A stretch of 64,000 nucleotides of DNA. Source: Gammaproteobacteria bacterium MOLA455 (GTDB taxonomy: Bacteria > Pseudomonadota > Gammaproteobacteria > Pseudomonadales > Porticoccaceae). A program made the position numbers and the translations under genes. Under the pieces are notes generated by a model, which ran no database searches, was not told the DNA's origin, and saw only the letters and a program-made list of their open reading frames with translations. Location of the stretch: contig AZIN01000003.1 in assembly GCA_000511875.1 (NCBI GenBank), forward strand, positions 25,034 through 89,033, written 5' to 3'. Numbering within the stretch: position 1 is the first letter of the stretch; each line of letters opens with the position of its first letter. Shown piece by piece: positions 39,004-48,149 of the stretch.

Positions 39004-39146
39004 CGGGCGAGTCTGATTAGTAGCTGTGGGTTGCGCGCTTAGTCATGTATCCTTAGAGCTCATTATGATAACGTTCGGGGCTTACAAATCTGCCCACAAA
39101 TCGCAATTAACGACGTGATACTGAAATCAAAAAAACAGAGGTGCCA

Positions 39147-40610
39147 ATGACAGAAGAAGCGCTCGATTTACTGCCCTACGAATTTGCGCGGGTTAACCGA
39201 GTACTGTTGCGCACCGCTGAAAGTGATTTGCTGTTGGCGCCAGATGCGCCAGATTGGGCTGTCAGTGAAGTTGTTCGTATGAGCAATGGCAAGCTGGCTG
39301 TTCACGCCGTCGCCGATCAAGAGTTTGACGCGCAGTTGAGCCAGCTATACAGCGGTCGACAGAATTCTTCTGAATCGGTTATGGCCGACATGAAAGACTT
39401 TGTTGACATGGAATCTGCCGCCGCAGAACTTGAAGACGCCGGTGACCTTTTAGATGCTGAGAACGATGCGCCAATTGTGCGTCTGCTCAACGCAGTGATC
39501 GCCGAATCCCTAAAAGAAAATGCCTCAGACATCCATATCGAACCCTACGAGAAAGAAGCGCTGGTGCGTTTTCGTCTCGATGGCGTATTGCGCACAGTGC
39601 TGTCCCCTTCGATTCAAATTGCACCGCTGCTAATTTCGCGGATCAAGGTGATGTCAAAGCTGGATATTGCCGAGCGTCGCTTGCCTCAGGATGGCCGCAT
39701 GAGTGTGCGCCTAGGTGGTCGCAGTATAGATCTGCGTGTTTCCACCATGCCCTCCAGTCATGGTGAGCGAGTGGTGATGCGGCTGCTGGATAAAGATGCT
39801 GGCAAGCTCAAGACCGATGATCTGGGTATGCCTCAAGATACTAAAGCCGAGCTGGTGGATCTGGTCTCACGTCCCCATGGGATTATCCTAGTCACCGGCC
39901 CCACCGGTTCAGGTAAAACCACTACCCTCTATGCCGCCCTGCAGCAGATGGATCGCAAGCAGCGCAATATTATGACGGTCGAAGATCCAGTAGAATACGA
40001 TCTTCCTGGCATTAGCCAAACGCAGATTAATCTCCGCGCCGGTATGACCTTTGCCCGAGGCCTGCGCGCTATTTTGCGTCAGGATCCGGATGTGATTTTG
40101 ATCGGTGAAATTCGCGATGGCGAAACCGCCGAAATTGCCACCCAGGCCAGTTTGACCGGTCACCTGGTGCTCTCAACCCTTCACACCAATACTGCCGCCG
40201 GGGCCATCACCCGACTGCAAGATCTCGGTGTCGACAGCTTTTTACTGGCTTCCACCGTGCGCGGTATTGTCTCTCAGCGTCTGCTGCGAAAACTCTGCAG
40301 CGATTGCCGGGTAGCTGAGCAGCCCAACGACTTTAATCGCAACTTATTGCAACTGCAGCCCGGTGAAGAGACTTTCCAGTCCTCTGGTTGCACTGAATGT
40401 AATAACACTGGCTTTAAAGGCCGTCAGGCACTCTTTGAACTGGTCTCGGTTGATGCCAATTTGCAAACCCTGATCCACGAAAATGCTGGCGAATTAGAAC
40501 TTGAAACTGCCATTCGCAAAACCGTGCCCAGTATCCGCGATGCCGGCTTCGAGTTGGTGCGCCGCGGCGTCACCACTATCGAAGAAGTGCTTCGCGTCAC
40601 CAGCGTTTAA
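39147..40610 (+). CDS. gspE: Type II secretion ATPase GspE
   Basis: GspE is the cytoplasmic hexameric ATPase that drives pseudopilus assembly. I use ATG 39147 (MTEEALDLLPYEFARVN), 5 nt after GAGG; a GTG at 39141 would add two residues. The 487-residue protein has an N-terminal GspL-binding domain, Walker A GPTGSGKTTT, an Asp box, Walker B context VILIGEIRDGETAEIA, and two CxxC pairs (CSDC and CTEC) of the zinc domain. It opens the T2SS cluster. Confidence 0.97.
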   Translation: MTEEALDLLPYEFARVNRVLLRTAESDLLLAPDAPDWAVSEVVRMSNGKLAVHAVADQEFDAQLSQLYSGRQNSSESVMADMKDFVDMESAAAELEDAGDLLDAENDAPIVRLLNAVIAESLKENASDIHIEPYEKEALVRFRLDGVLRTVLSPSIQIAPLLISRIKVMSKLDIAERRLPQDGRMSVRLGGRSIDLRVSTMPSSHGERVVMRLLDKDAGKLKTDDLGMPQDTKAELVDLVSRPHGIILVTGPTGSGKTTTLYAALQQMDRKQRNIMTVEDPVEYDLPGISQTQINLRAGMTFARGLRAILRQDPDVILIGEIRDGETAEIATQASLTGHLVLSTLHTNTAAGAITRLQDLGVDSFLLASTVRGIVSQRLLRKLCSDCRVAEQPNDFNRNLLQLQPGEETFQSSGCTECNNTGFKGRQALFELVSVDANLQTLIHENAGELELETAIRKTVPSIRDAGFELVRRGVTTIEEVLRVTSV

Positions 40611-40625
40611 CGCAGGGCCCTAATC

Positions 40626-41834
40626 ATGCCAGCCTTTGACTATGCAGCCTACGACCTCTCCGGTAAGCAAGTAAGCGGGGTAATCTCCGCTGACTCCGAA
40701 CGCCACGCCCGACGTCTGTTAAAAGAAAAAAAACTGCTGCCCTCAAAGCTCTCGGAAGTCAGCCAAACTAAGACGAAAAAGTCTGACTCCCGTCGCGAAG
40801 CGCGAGTGAATAATTTTGATCTGTCGTTACTGCTGCAGCAACAGGCGATTCTGATAGAGTCCGGCCTGCCTCTGGAAGACGCCCTGCGTATGACTATCGA
40901 ACAGGCGGAAACGGAAAAGCAGCGCCGCATGCTGCAGAGCTGGCGCAGTGAAATTATAGAAGGGCGCAGTTTCTCTGACGCCCTGCGTCGCTCCCCCTAC
41001 AAAATTCCTGATAGCATTGTCGCCGGTATTAGTGTGGGTGAAGAGAGTGGCCATCTGCATAAAGTATTAATGCGCATCGCCGAAGATCTGGAGAGCAGTG
41101 CAGAAAATCGCAAGACCATCAGTCGCGCTATGATCTATCCCGCGACGCTCATCAGCACCTCGATTATCGTGGTCGCCATCATGATGGTTTGGGTGGTGCC
41201 CAAAATTACGGCTATTTTTATGAGCTCCAATCGCGAGCTACCACTGATCACAAGAATCATTGTAAATCTCAGTGAATTTACCCAGAGTTATGGATTGTTT
41301 GTGTTGATTTTATTGGTCGGACTCTATTTCGGCTTTGTTCAGGCTATGAAAGATCCCCAGCGCCATCAGCGCTGGCACGAGTTTATGCTGACCATGCCGG
41401 GTCTTGGGCGCTGGATTCGTATGGCCAACATTGCTGATTGGTCTCGCAGCCTCGGGGTGCTTTTAAGCAACGGTGTGCCAGCATTGGCGGCGTTGAAAAT
41501 ATCCTCCTCTGTAGTCACTAATCTCCATTTGCGCAGTAAAATGGAGGGCGTTACTGAGGCTATGCGTCAGGGCTCGACTCTGCATAAGGCACTCTTGGAA
41601 GGCGATGTGGGCAGCGGGTTTCTGGTGCATATGGTGGGCAGCGGTGAGGCGTCTAGTGAACTGGATAAGATGCTGTTGCGGGTGTCGGATTATTATTCGC
41701 TGCGGCTGAATAATGCGGTGGAAGTGTTTTTGAAATTGATCAATCCGGTTTTGATTGTTTTTATGGGGGTGATTATTCTCTCTGTCGTAGCAGCAGTGAT
41801 GCTCCCAATAATGGATATGAACAATATGATCTGA
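40626..41834 (+). CDS. gspF: Type II secretion inner-membrane platform protein GspF
   Basis: GspF is the polytopic inner-membrane protein at the centre of the secretion platform. The 402 residues contain two homologous cytoplasmic GspF domains and three membrane segments (about 170-192, 220-242, 375-398). The opening MPAFDYAAYDLSGKQVSGVI is typical. It is followed not by gspG directly but by a 128-bp repeat array, which may uncouple the two halves of the cluster. Confidence 0.96.
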   Translation: MPAFDYAAYDLSGKQVSGVISADSERHARRLLKEKKLLPSKLSEVSQTKTKKSDSRREARVNNFDLSLLLQQQAILIESGLPLEDALRMTIEQAETEKQRRMLQSWRSEIIEGRSFSDALRRSPYKIPDSIVAGISVGEESGHLHKVLMRIAEDLESSAENRKTISRAMIYPATLISTSIIVVAIMMVWVVPKITAIFMSSNRELPLITRIIVNLSEFTQSYGLFVLILLVGLYFGFVQAMKDPQRHQRWHEFMLTMPGLGRWIRMANIADWSRSLGVLLSNGVPALAALKISSSVVTNLHLRSKMEGVTEAMRQGSTLHKALLEGDVGSGFLVHMVGSGEASSELDKMLLRVSDYYSLRLNNAVEVFLKLINPVLIVFMGVIILSVVAAVMLPIMDMNNMI

Positions 41835-41839
41835 TTGTG

Positions 41840-42198
41840 GGGGATCTTTTTCCCCATGGCGGTGTTGAAAATGTACTCAGTCGGTCACTTACAACAAGTA
41901 AGCTCCCTCATTCCGTGCATTTTCGCCTTGCCCTGGGAAAAAATCTCTCCCCACAATAAGTAGAAGTGGGGATCTTTATTTCCATGGCGGTGTTTAAAAT
42001 GTACTCAGTCGGTCACTTACAACAAGTAAGCTCCCTCATTCCGTGCATTTTCGCCTTGCCCTGGGAAAAAATATCTCCCCACAATGAGTAGAAATGGGGA
42101 TCTTTTTTCCATGGCGGCGTTGAAAATGTACTCAGTCGGTCACTTACACCAAGTAAGCTCCTTTGATCCGTGCATTTTCGCCTTGCCACAGAAAAAAG
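41840..42198. repeat. Array of 2.8 tandem copies of a 128-bp palindromic unit
   Basis: This fills most of the 460-bp spacer between gspF and gspG. Units start at GGGGATC positions 41840, 41968 and 42096, a 128-bp period; the third copy is shorter and more diverged. Each has a palindromic core (41867-41924, 41995-42052, 42122-42179): GAAAATGTAC pairs with GTGCATTTTC at the outside and CTTAC with GTAAG at the centre. No protein is encoded. Palindrome plus flanking GGCAAGGCG-type bases look like a dispersed intergenic element, but its family cannot be named from this window. Confidence 0.9.
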
Positions 42199-42294
42199 TC
42201 CTGCTCGTAATCGTTCTAAATTGGGTTGGGTTCGATATAAATTTTGGTGGGTGATTTGCCGGCAGGGTAGAAATAAATTTAAGAGGTGTTAGGA

Positions 42295-42720
42295 ATGGTA
42301 TCTAGGAACAAGCAAGCGGGTTTTACGCTGATTGAAATGATGGTTGTGGTGGTGGTAATTGCGCTGTTGGGTGCAATGATTGGGCCGACACTTTTTAAGA
42401 AGGTACAGCAGGCAGAGCGGACACGGATTGCTCAGGATATTCGGGTGATCGAGGGAGCGCTGAAGTTTTATCGGTTGGATAACTATCGTTACCCGAAACA
42501 GAGTCAGGGTCTAGAAGCCTTGATGACTAACCCCGGTGGCGCAGATAATTGGAATGGTCCCTATCTTGAGAAAGAGCCCCTAGACCCCTGGGGTGAGGCC
42601 TACCAGTACAGTAACCCGAGCCAGCACAGTAAAGATGTTGATGTCTATACACTGGGGGCCGATGGTCAACAGGGGGGCGAAGGCTCTGATGCGGATTGGG
42701 GTAACTGGAATATAAAGTAG
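42295..42720 (+). CDS. gspG: Major pseudopilin GspG
   Basis: GspG polymerises into the pseudopilus that pushes substrates through the secretin. The start at ATG 42295 has AAGAGG 8 nt upstream and gives 141 residues with a 9-residue leader, cleaved by prepilin peptidase at QAG|FTLIE; Glu5 of the mature protein is present. The C-terminal calcium-site region (DVDVYTLGADGQQGGEG) is typical. The gspG stop is 1 nt before gspH. Confidence 0.96.
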   Translation: MVSRNKQAGFTLIEMMVVVVVIALLGAMIGPTLFKKVQQAERTRIAQDIRVIEGALKFYRLDNYRYPKQSQGLEALMTNPGGADNWNGPYLEKEPLDPWGEAYQYSNPSQHSKDVDVYTLGADGQQGGEGSDADWGNWNIK

Positions 42721-42721
42721 C

Positions 42722-43267
42722 ATGAGGTCTTTCCCGAGTCGCCAAGCAGGTTTTACGCTGATCGAGATTGCGGTGGTGGTGGTTATTCTCGCCACCATAT
42801 CGGGGATGAGTGTGTTTGCGATTAATCAGGCCTTTGATCGACGCTACCAAAGTCAGGCAGAGAATTTGCTCACTTGGCTCAATCAGCTCTCTGAACAGGC
42901 TGCCCTTGAGGGTGTTGCCTACGGCATTTTTGGCGATGCCGAACAGCCCCAAGAGAGCGAAAAATTACAGCCAGCGGCCTACTTTCGCCAGCACTGGTTC
43001 GTTACTAGCTATCCTGAGGCCTTTGTCCTCGACAATGAGGCCAAGACCGAGTGGTCGGTCTATAGCAGTGTCGAATACGATGAGATTGAAGATCCTCTGG
43101 CCGCTGAAGAATATGCAGTGATACCGCTGGTTGCCATGATGCCGGATGGTTTTATGGAGCCTGCTGGTGAGATGCTATTGAGTTTTTCCTCAAGTCCTTT
43201 GATCTATAGCTACAGCTGGGATGATGAAACGTCATCCGTGGTTATGAAGAAGATATCAAAACCATGA
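42722..43267 (+). CDS. gspH: Minor pseudopilin GspH
   Basis: GspH is a minor pseudopilin. The 181-residue protein has the prepilin leader MRSFPSRQAG|FTLIEIAVVVVIL followed by a hydrophobic helix and a soluble beta domain ending with SSPLIYSYSWDDE. It lies between gspG and gspI in the canonical order and overlaps gspI by 4 nt. Confidence 0.92.
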   Translation: MRSFPSRQAGFTLIEIAVVVVILATISGMSVFAINQAFDRRYQSQAENLLTWLNQLSEQAALEGVAYGIFGDAEQPQESEKLQPAAYFRQHWFVTSYPEAFVLDNEAKTEWSVYSSVEYDEIEDPLAAEEYAVIPLVAMMPDGFMEPAGEMLLSFSSSPLIYSYSWDDETSSVVMKKISKP

Positions 43268-43665
43268 AAAGTACTCATTCATTGCGTCATGCTCGCGGTT
43301 TTACCCTGATTGAAGTGGCTGTTGCCCTGGCGATTCTCGGCTGGGTAATGGGCAGTGCGCTCTATTTGGTGCAGCAGTACGCCGATGAACGTATGCGTCT
43401 GCGGGAGCGCTTTTATTCATCCCAGGTGTCTTGGAATCGCCTTTTAGAACGCTACCAGAATTCGGAAAAGTGGCTGCTCAGTGGTCAGAGTGCCGGCCTT
43501 CCAAGCAAAGGTGTGGCCAGTCAGGGCGATCAAGAATGGCGCTGGCAGGTGGAGATTAAAGAGGCTATGGGCAACGACCTCTATCGCTATCAGGCAAAAG
43601 TGGGTGCCAAAGGTGCCGAGCGGGATAGTGCGAGGCTATTTGTCTATTTGGTTGAGAAAAACTGA
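43264..43665 (+). CDS. gspI: Minor pseudopilin GspI
   Basis: GspI with GspJ and GspK forms the pseudopilus tip. The 133-residue precursor has a 12-residue leader and cleavage site ARG|FTLIEVAVALAILGW. The soluble part is short, as usual for GspI. The start overlaps gspH by 4 nt (ATGA) and its TGA stop shares one base with the gspJ ATG. Confidence 0.92.
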   Translation: MKSTHSLRHARGFTLIEVAVALAILGWVMGSALYLVQQYADERMRLRERFYSSQVSWNRLLERYQNSEKWLLSGQSAGLPSKGVASQGDQEWRWQVEIKEAMGNDLYRYQAKVGAKGAERDSARLFVYLVEKN

Positions 43666-44381
43666 TGTTTGTGGCGGCGCGTTCGCGCAGTCCTCAGTTC
43701 GGCAGACGCGGTCAGACCGGTTTTACGCTGATCGAAGCGGTAGTTTCATTGATGCTGCTGGCTGTGATGTCGGTGATGTCTTATCAGGCCGTTGAAGTGA
43801 TTCTTGGGGCCAATGATCGCAGTCGCGGTCAGCTGGAGGATGAATCCCAGCTGCATCGCGCCTGGCAAGTCATCAGCCGCGACATTATGCACCTGCGTCC
43901 ACGGACCTTTGCCGATGGCTTGGGCGGCGTTGAGCGCGCCTATCTAACTGATCCCAGTGACTTTGGCCTGCGCTTTAGTCGTGGTGGCGGCCCCATGGTG
44001 CGATCGAACCCCACGGGTATCAGTCGTATTGAATACCGTATCAACAGTGAGGATCAGCTGGAGCGTCTGTCTTGGCCGATTACCGCAGCGGCTCTGAACA
44101 CTGAGGGCAACCGCGTGATCCTGGTTAATAATGTGATCGATGTGGAAGTTGAACAATTCTCCAGGGGCAATATTTTTTCCCCTGACTGGCCGCCGACTAA
44201 CGAAAGCCATCATCTGCTCAGTTTGCCAAGAATGATTCGCATCACCATCATCTTGGCAGATGGCTCTGAAACCACGCGCCTATTGCCGGGGCTCGATTTC
44301 GATCCCAATCCAACCACAGGCTTGACCGGCTCAGATTCTGGTACGGTTCCAAGTGGAGGCACGGATGTCAATGGGAACTAA
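43665..44381 (+). CDS. gspJ: Minor pseudopilin GspJ
   Basis: GspJ is the largest of the type-IV-like tip pseudopilins after GspK. The 238-residue protein has a rather long leader of 19 residues ahead of QTG|FTLIEAVVSLMLLAVMS. The C-terminal soluble domain ends in a Gly/Ser/Thr-rich tail (LTGSDSGTVPSGGTDVNGN). It overlaps gspK by 17 nt with the gspK start used here. Confidence 0.92.
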   Translation: MFVAARSRSPQFGRRGQTGFTLIEAVVSLMLLAVMSVMSYQAVEVILGANDRSRGQLEDESQLHRAWQVISRDIMHLRPRTFADGLGGVERAYLTDPSDFGLRFSRGGGPMVRSNPTGISRIEYRINSEDQLERLSWPITAAALNTEGNRVILVNNVIDVEVEQFSRGNIFSPDWPPTNESHHLLSLPRMIRITIILADGSETTRLLPGLDFDPNPTTGLTGSDSGTVPSGGTDVNGN

Positions 44382-45591
44382 ACAGGCCGCGCTGGATGGC
44401 GTCGGTCGCTGCTCTCGTTCTCGCCCTCAGCGCCAGAGTGGCGTGGCGCTGCTGGCAACGCTGATTTTGGTCTTGGCCCTGACGCTGATTCTCGGCAATA
44501 TTTTTTATCGTCATCAGATTGATGTCTCACAGGCAACCGGTTCTCTCCATGGTGATCAGGCGATGCTCTTAGCTATTAGTGCTGAGAGTTGGGCCAGAGA
44601 CCTGCTTGCCTCGGATAATGATGACCCTGAGGTGGACCACTTTGGCGAGGACTGGGCTCAGGCGATTCCTTTATTGCCAGTTGATGGTGGCACTATTGTC
44701 GGCTGTCTGGTGGATCTTGAATCCCGCGTTAATATCAATAACTTTTCCTCCTATACTGATACCAGTCTGAGGGCAGAGCGCAGTGCCAATGCCAACAATA
44801 TGGGCTTGGTTAAGCTGTGGGAGAACCTGCTCCAGAATATGGGTTTTGTTGTCGATGAGAGCCGCGTGTCGGTGATTGTCGATTGGCTCGATAAGGGTGA
44901 TGAGTTAATCGGCCCTGCTGGTGCAGAGCAATCAGATTACAGCGGTTTCAATCCGCCACGTTTCCCCGCCAACACATATATAGCTGATACCGCTGAGCTG
45001 GCTGCCATGGCCGGCTACAGTTTGGCCGAAGTGCAGCGTCTCATGCCCTTAATGAGTGCATTACCTGGCCCCACAACAATCAATATCAACAGCGCACCTG
45101 AACCGGTATTAATGGCCTTGAGTGGTGATTTGGGAATTGATTTTGTCGATATGGTTTTGGATAACAGGCCTTTTTTGACTCTGCAGGAATTTTATCAGGC
45201 TATAGATATTCGCTTGATGGTCGGTGAACCGGCGCTGGCTATACGCTGGCCGGCCAAGCTAATTGATGTGAAATCAGATTTTTTTCAACTTAATCTCGAA
45301 GTCACATTAGGGCAGTCAAGACTAGAAGTAAAAAGTATAATGCAACGCGGTGAGAGTGGCCGCCCAGCAGTTATTCGCAGGGAGATAACGGTTGTACCTG
45401 CGGGTGTCACGACTGTACCATCTAGATCTATTGACACCGATGATGAAAATGCCGCCGATTTTAGCGGTTCAGGCAGGGATAGATTTTCAGATCCAGATGA
45501 ATATGACCGCGAATATTACCTGCGCCCGATTTGTGAAATCGCGGACAGTTATACCACTGGCGATCTAGATGACTCTGGTGAACAGTTTTAA
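44365..45591 (+). CDS. gspK: Tip pseudopilin GspK
   Basis: GspK caps the pseudopilus. ATG 44365 is chosen because GGAGG lies 5 nt upstream; it gives 408 residues. The class III cleavage context is RQSG|VALLATLILVLALTLIL; the usual Glu5 is missing, as is normal in GspK. Two SAM-like and alpha-domain segments follow (TININSAPEPVLMALS). A Ser/Asp-rich tail ends the protein. Confidence 0.93.
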   Translation: MSMGTKQAALDGVGRCSRSRPQRQSGVALLATLILVLALTLILGNIFYRHQIDVSQATGSLHGDQAMLLAISAESWARDLLASDNDDPEVDHFGEDWAQAIPLLPVDGGTIVGCLVDLESRVNINNFSSYTDTSLRAERSANANNMGLVKLWENLLQNMGFVVDESRVSVIVDWLDKGDELIGPAGAEQSDYSGFNPPRFPANTYIADTAELAAMAGYSLAEVQRLMPLMSALPGPTTININSAPEPVLMALSGDLGIDFVDMVLDNRPFLTLQEFYQAIDIRLMVGEPALAIRWPAKLIDVKSDFFQLNLEVTLGQSRLEVKSIMQRGESGRPAVIRREITVVPAGVTTVPSRSIDTDDENAADFSGSGRDRFSDPDEYDREYYLRPICEIADSYTTGDLDDSGEQF

Positions 45592-45633
45592 ACAACCGCG
45601 CTACTAAATAGCAATAACCAGGAATTTGTAACA

Positions 45634-46740
45634 ATGACACAATCTGTTGATCATCTTCATCACCTAGACCGGCATCTGCTCGGCGGTGGTGACGCTAACA
45701 GAGCGATGGCGCTATGGGTCCCGTCCCAGCGCATCTGCCTGCATGTCATTGACGCCCCCACTGCACCTCAGCGCAAATGGGCCGAGTTGATTCCTTGGAT
45801 CCTCGAAGACCGAATTTTGCAGCCAGTAGACGAAATGCACTTTGTTCTCGGTGAGAGTTTTATCTCAGAGGGCAAAAAACAGCTTAGCGTCTCGGTTATC
45901 AGCAAACAGGATATGCGCGAATGGCTGCGTATTGCTGACAATGCCGGCGCTACGGCCACTGCTATGGTGGCCGATTATTTCGCACTGCCTTTTGAGTCAG
46001 GTCGCATTAGCATGGCGTGGCGCGAGGGCCAATTTTTGGTGCGCAGCGGCACTGACAGTGGCTTTTCTGCAGCCCCGGACCTAGCCTGGTTATTGGTGCG
46101 TCGCCTGCAAGAGCGGGCCGAAATTGCACCGCGACTGTCTATCTCTATACCAGATGCAAATTTGATTCCCGACGATCTGCGCGCCGCCGCCGACATTAAT
46201 GATGCTGAGATTGACTGGCAGTTTTCCGATATGCCCATGACAGCCAACCTGTTAACCGATGAGTTTAAGCCTCAGGCCAGGGATATCTCTTCATCCACAT
46301 GGCTGTCTACAGCGGCCCTGTTAGTACTGGCTATAGTTCTTGGTTTTGGTTATCTGCAGCTCTCCAATGTCCGATTCGAAGAGCGCATTGCCGAGCTTGA
46401 AACTCAGGCCAGCGCCGGTTTCAGTAATTTATTTTTAGGCAAGCGTGCGCAGCCAGAAGATATCCGCAGCAGCGGCGAGCTGTTATTGGCGGATATGTTT
46501 AAACAGCGCGAGAGCTTGCATGCCCCGATTATGAAAGCTCTTGTAGCTTCGGACCCGATAATGACTAACTGTGGTTGTGAATTAGAGTCTCTGGTTGCCA
46601 GTGATTCCGGGTTCAGTTTGGGGCTGAAAAACGTTGCCAGCGGTAAGGCCAAGTTCACTAATCTGGCGGGCTTTGAGGTGGATCGCCAAGTCGCTGATGG
46701 GTTGACCACAGTGTCATTGCGCAAGGTGGGCCAACAATGA
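45634..46740 (+). CDS. gspL: Type II secretion protein GspL
   Basis: GspL links the ATPase GspE to the inner-membrane platform. The 368-residue protein has a cytoplasmic actin-like domain (1-220; for example KWAELIPWILEDRIL), one membrane segment (about 222-245) and a periplasmic ferredoxin-like domain. It overlaps gspM by 4 nt. The fit rests on position and architecture, since GspL diverges widely. Confidence 0.9.
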   Translation: MTQSVDHLHHLDRHLLGGGDANRAMALWVPSQRICLHVIDAPTAPQRKWAELIPWILEDRILQPVDEMHFVLGESFISEGKKQLSVSVISKQDMREWLRIADNAGATATAMVADYFALPFESGRISMAWREGQFLVRSGTDSGFSAAPDLAWLLVRRLQERAEIAPRLSISIPDANLIPDDLRAAADINDAEIDWQFSDMPMTANLLTDEFKPQARDISSSTWLSTAALLVLAIVLGFGYLQLSNVRFEERIAELETQASAGFSNLFLGKRAQPEDIRSSGELLLADMFKQRESLHAPIMKALVASDPIMTNCGCELESLVASDSGFSLGLKNVASGKAKFTNLAGFEVDRQVADGLTTVSLRKVGQQ

Positions 46741-47237
46741 AAGGGTTGAACTTTGTGAGTGGCATTAACAGTTGGTTGGCACAGCGTCAGCCACGTGAAC
46801 GACGAATTGTGATGGTTGGCGTCGGCATTGTCTTTTTGGCTGCAGTCTATCTGGTTCTGCTACCGAGTTTGGAGCGATCCACTGAGCTGCAAGAACGTCA
46901 TCGGATTTTGCAAGCCGACCTTCAATGGTTGAGCGAGCAGAGCGCCAGCGTCAGCCGACTGAGCAATAGCTGTGTCGATAAAACCATTAACAAGGGCGCC
47001 ACCAAAGATGTCATAAATCGATTGGTTCGACGCAACCAAATTAAGCTGGTTAGGTTTGCCGAGCAGGCTCAGGGCAAGTATGCACTGTATCTGGAAAGCG
47101 CCAATGCCAATCGCCTATTACAGTTGGCCCATCAATTAGCCTGTCAGGGGCTGAAAATAAACCTTCTCGATGTCCGTCGCCCGGATGCTGCCGCGACTAA
47201 TTATGTGGTGCGCATGGAGGTTCAGCATGTCGACTAA
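46737..47237 (+). CDS. gspM: Type II secretion protein GspM
   Basis: GspM is the small partner of GspL. The 166 residues have a short cytoplasmic part (WLAQRQPRERRIVMVGVG), one membrane segment (about 25-44) and a periplasmic ferredoxin-like domain. The start overlaps gspL by 4 nt and the end overlaps gspC by 11 nt. Confidence 0.9.
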   Translation: MKGLNFVSGINSWLAQRQPRERRIVMVGVGIVFLAAVYLVLLPSLERSTELQERHRILQADLQWLSEQSASVSRLSNSCVDKTINKGATKDVINRLVRRNQIKLVRFAEQAQGKYALYLESANANRLLQLAHQLACQGLKINLLDVRRPDAAATNYVVRMEVQHVD

Positions 47238-48078
47238 AAGCGCTAAAATACAAGCCTATCTGCAACGTTCGATATCGGGTTCGCCAGTACAAAAATTGCT
47301 GCTACTGAGCAATGTGTTACTCATGGCGTTAGTCTTTACGCTGCTTATTGCCATTGCTCTGATGGTTGTTGAAGACAAGCCAGAAGCCAAGGCAATTTCT
47401 CGAATATCGACTCCAGTGGGAGCGAGTTTGCGCTGGAATTGGTTTAGCGGGGTCGAGGTCGCTGCGCCGGTTGTCGAAGCAGATTCTAGTAATCTCGTCG
47501 ATGCGAATGTCAACGCCACACTTGTCGGCGTTATGCTCAGTGAGAGTACCTCCTCAGCCACCATTTCATTTAATGGACGCCCGGAGCAGGTTTATCATAT
47601 TGGTGATAAGCTCGGATCGTCGGTCGTGATTGAGCAGATTCAGGCATTTCGTATAATCGTTGAGCAAAATGGCGCCAGGCGGCAAATCACGCTGAAGAAG
47701 CCAGAAAACGTCATGCAGACTGAAGAGGCTCCTGACAGTGACAGCGCTAGCGACAATCAGTCTGACGATGACGGTTTTTCCATGGCCAATATGTTTGGTG
47801 CGCTGCCGGTTAAGGTAGATAATTACGGTAGCGGCTTTAAACTCAACAAGCTCTCCGATGAAATGAAAATGTTAGCCGATATTGAAGAAGGCGATGTAGT
47901 TGTAGATATTGATGGCATCGGGGTTCAGGCGCTGATGTCGGACCCTGCAGGCTGGATTAAATACAGCGGCCAAACCAGTTTGCCGGTTACTGTGATTCGC
48001 AACGGTGAAGAAGTCGTTGTCTATGTTAATGCCGCGAGCTTGTCGGCTAAAATGTTACCTAAGTTCGGATTGAACTAA
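47227..48078 (+). CDS. gspC: Type II secretion protein GspC with PDZ domain
   Basis: GspC connects the platform to the secretin. ATG 47227 (MSTKSAKIQAYLQRS) with GGAGG upstream gives 283 residues; the open frame runs further upstream but inside gspM. One membrane segment (about 24-48) is followed by the HR domain (about 95-155, NATLVGVMLSE... VYHIGDKLG) and a PDZ domain (about 195-280, EEGDVVVDIDGI). Its place after gspM, not at the front, resembles the xps order of Xanthomonas, where the gene is called xpsN. Confidence 0.9.
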   Translation: MSTKSAKIQAYLQRSISGSPVQKLLLLSNVLLMALVFTLLIAIALMVVEDKPEAKAISRISTPVGASLRWNWFSGVEVAAPVVEADSSNLVDANVNATLVGVMLSESTSSATISFNGRPEQVYHIGDKLGSSVVIEQIQAFRIIVEQNGARRQITLKKPENVMQTEEAPDSDSASDNQSDDDGFSMANMFGALPVKVDNYGSGFKLNKLSDEMKMLADIEEGDVVVDIDGIGVQALMSDPAGWIKYSGQTSLPVTVIRNGEEVVVYVNAASLSAKMLPKFGLN

Positions 48079-48092
48079 CTACGTCTAAAACT

Positions 48093-48113
48093 GCTAACTA
48101 TTAAATTGTTAGC
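48093..48113. other. Short AT-rich hairpin between gspC and gspD
   Basis: GCTAAC (48093-48098) pairs with GTTAGC (48108-48113) around a 9-nt AT loop, in a 71-bp very AT-rich spacer. No T run follows, so it is not a clear terminator. It could set relative gspC/gspD expression. Confidence 0.3.
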
Positions 48114-48149
48114 TATAAAATCATTAAATATAAATAGTTAATAAATAAA

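Noticed and set aside
41840-42198. CRISPR array
   Set aside because: The repeat unit is 128 bp with no distinct spacers and no cas genes nearby, so it is a tandem duplication of a palindromic element.
43665-45591. Missing Glu5 in GspK as a defect
   Set aside because: Absence of Glu5 is normal in GspK and not a mutation.
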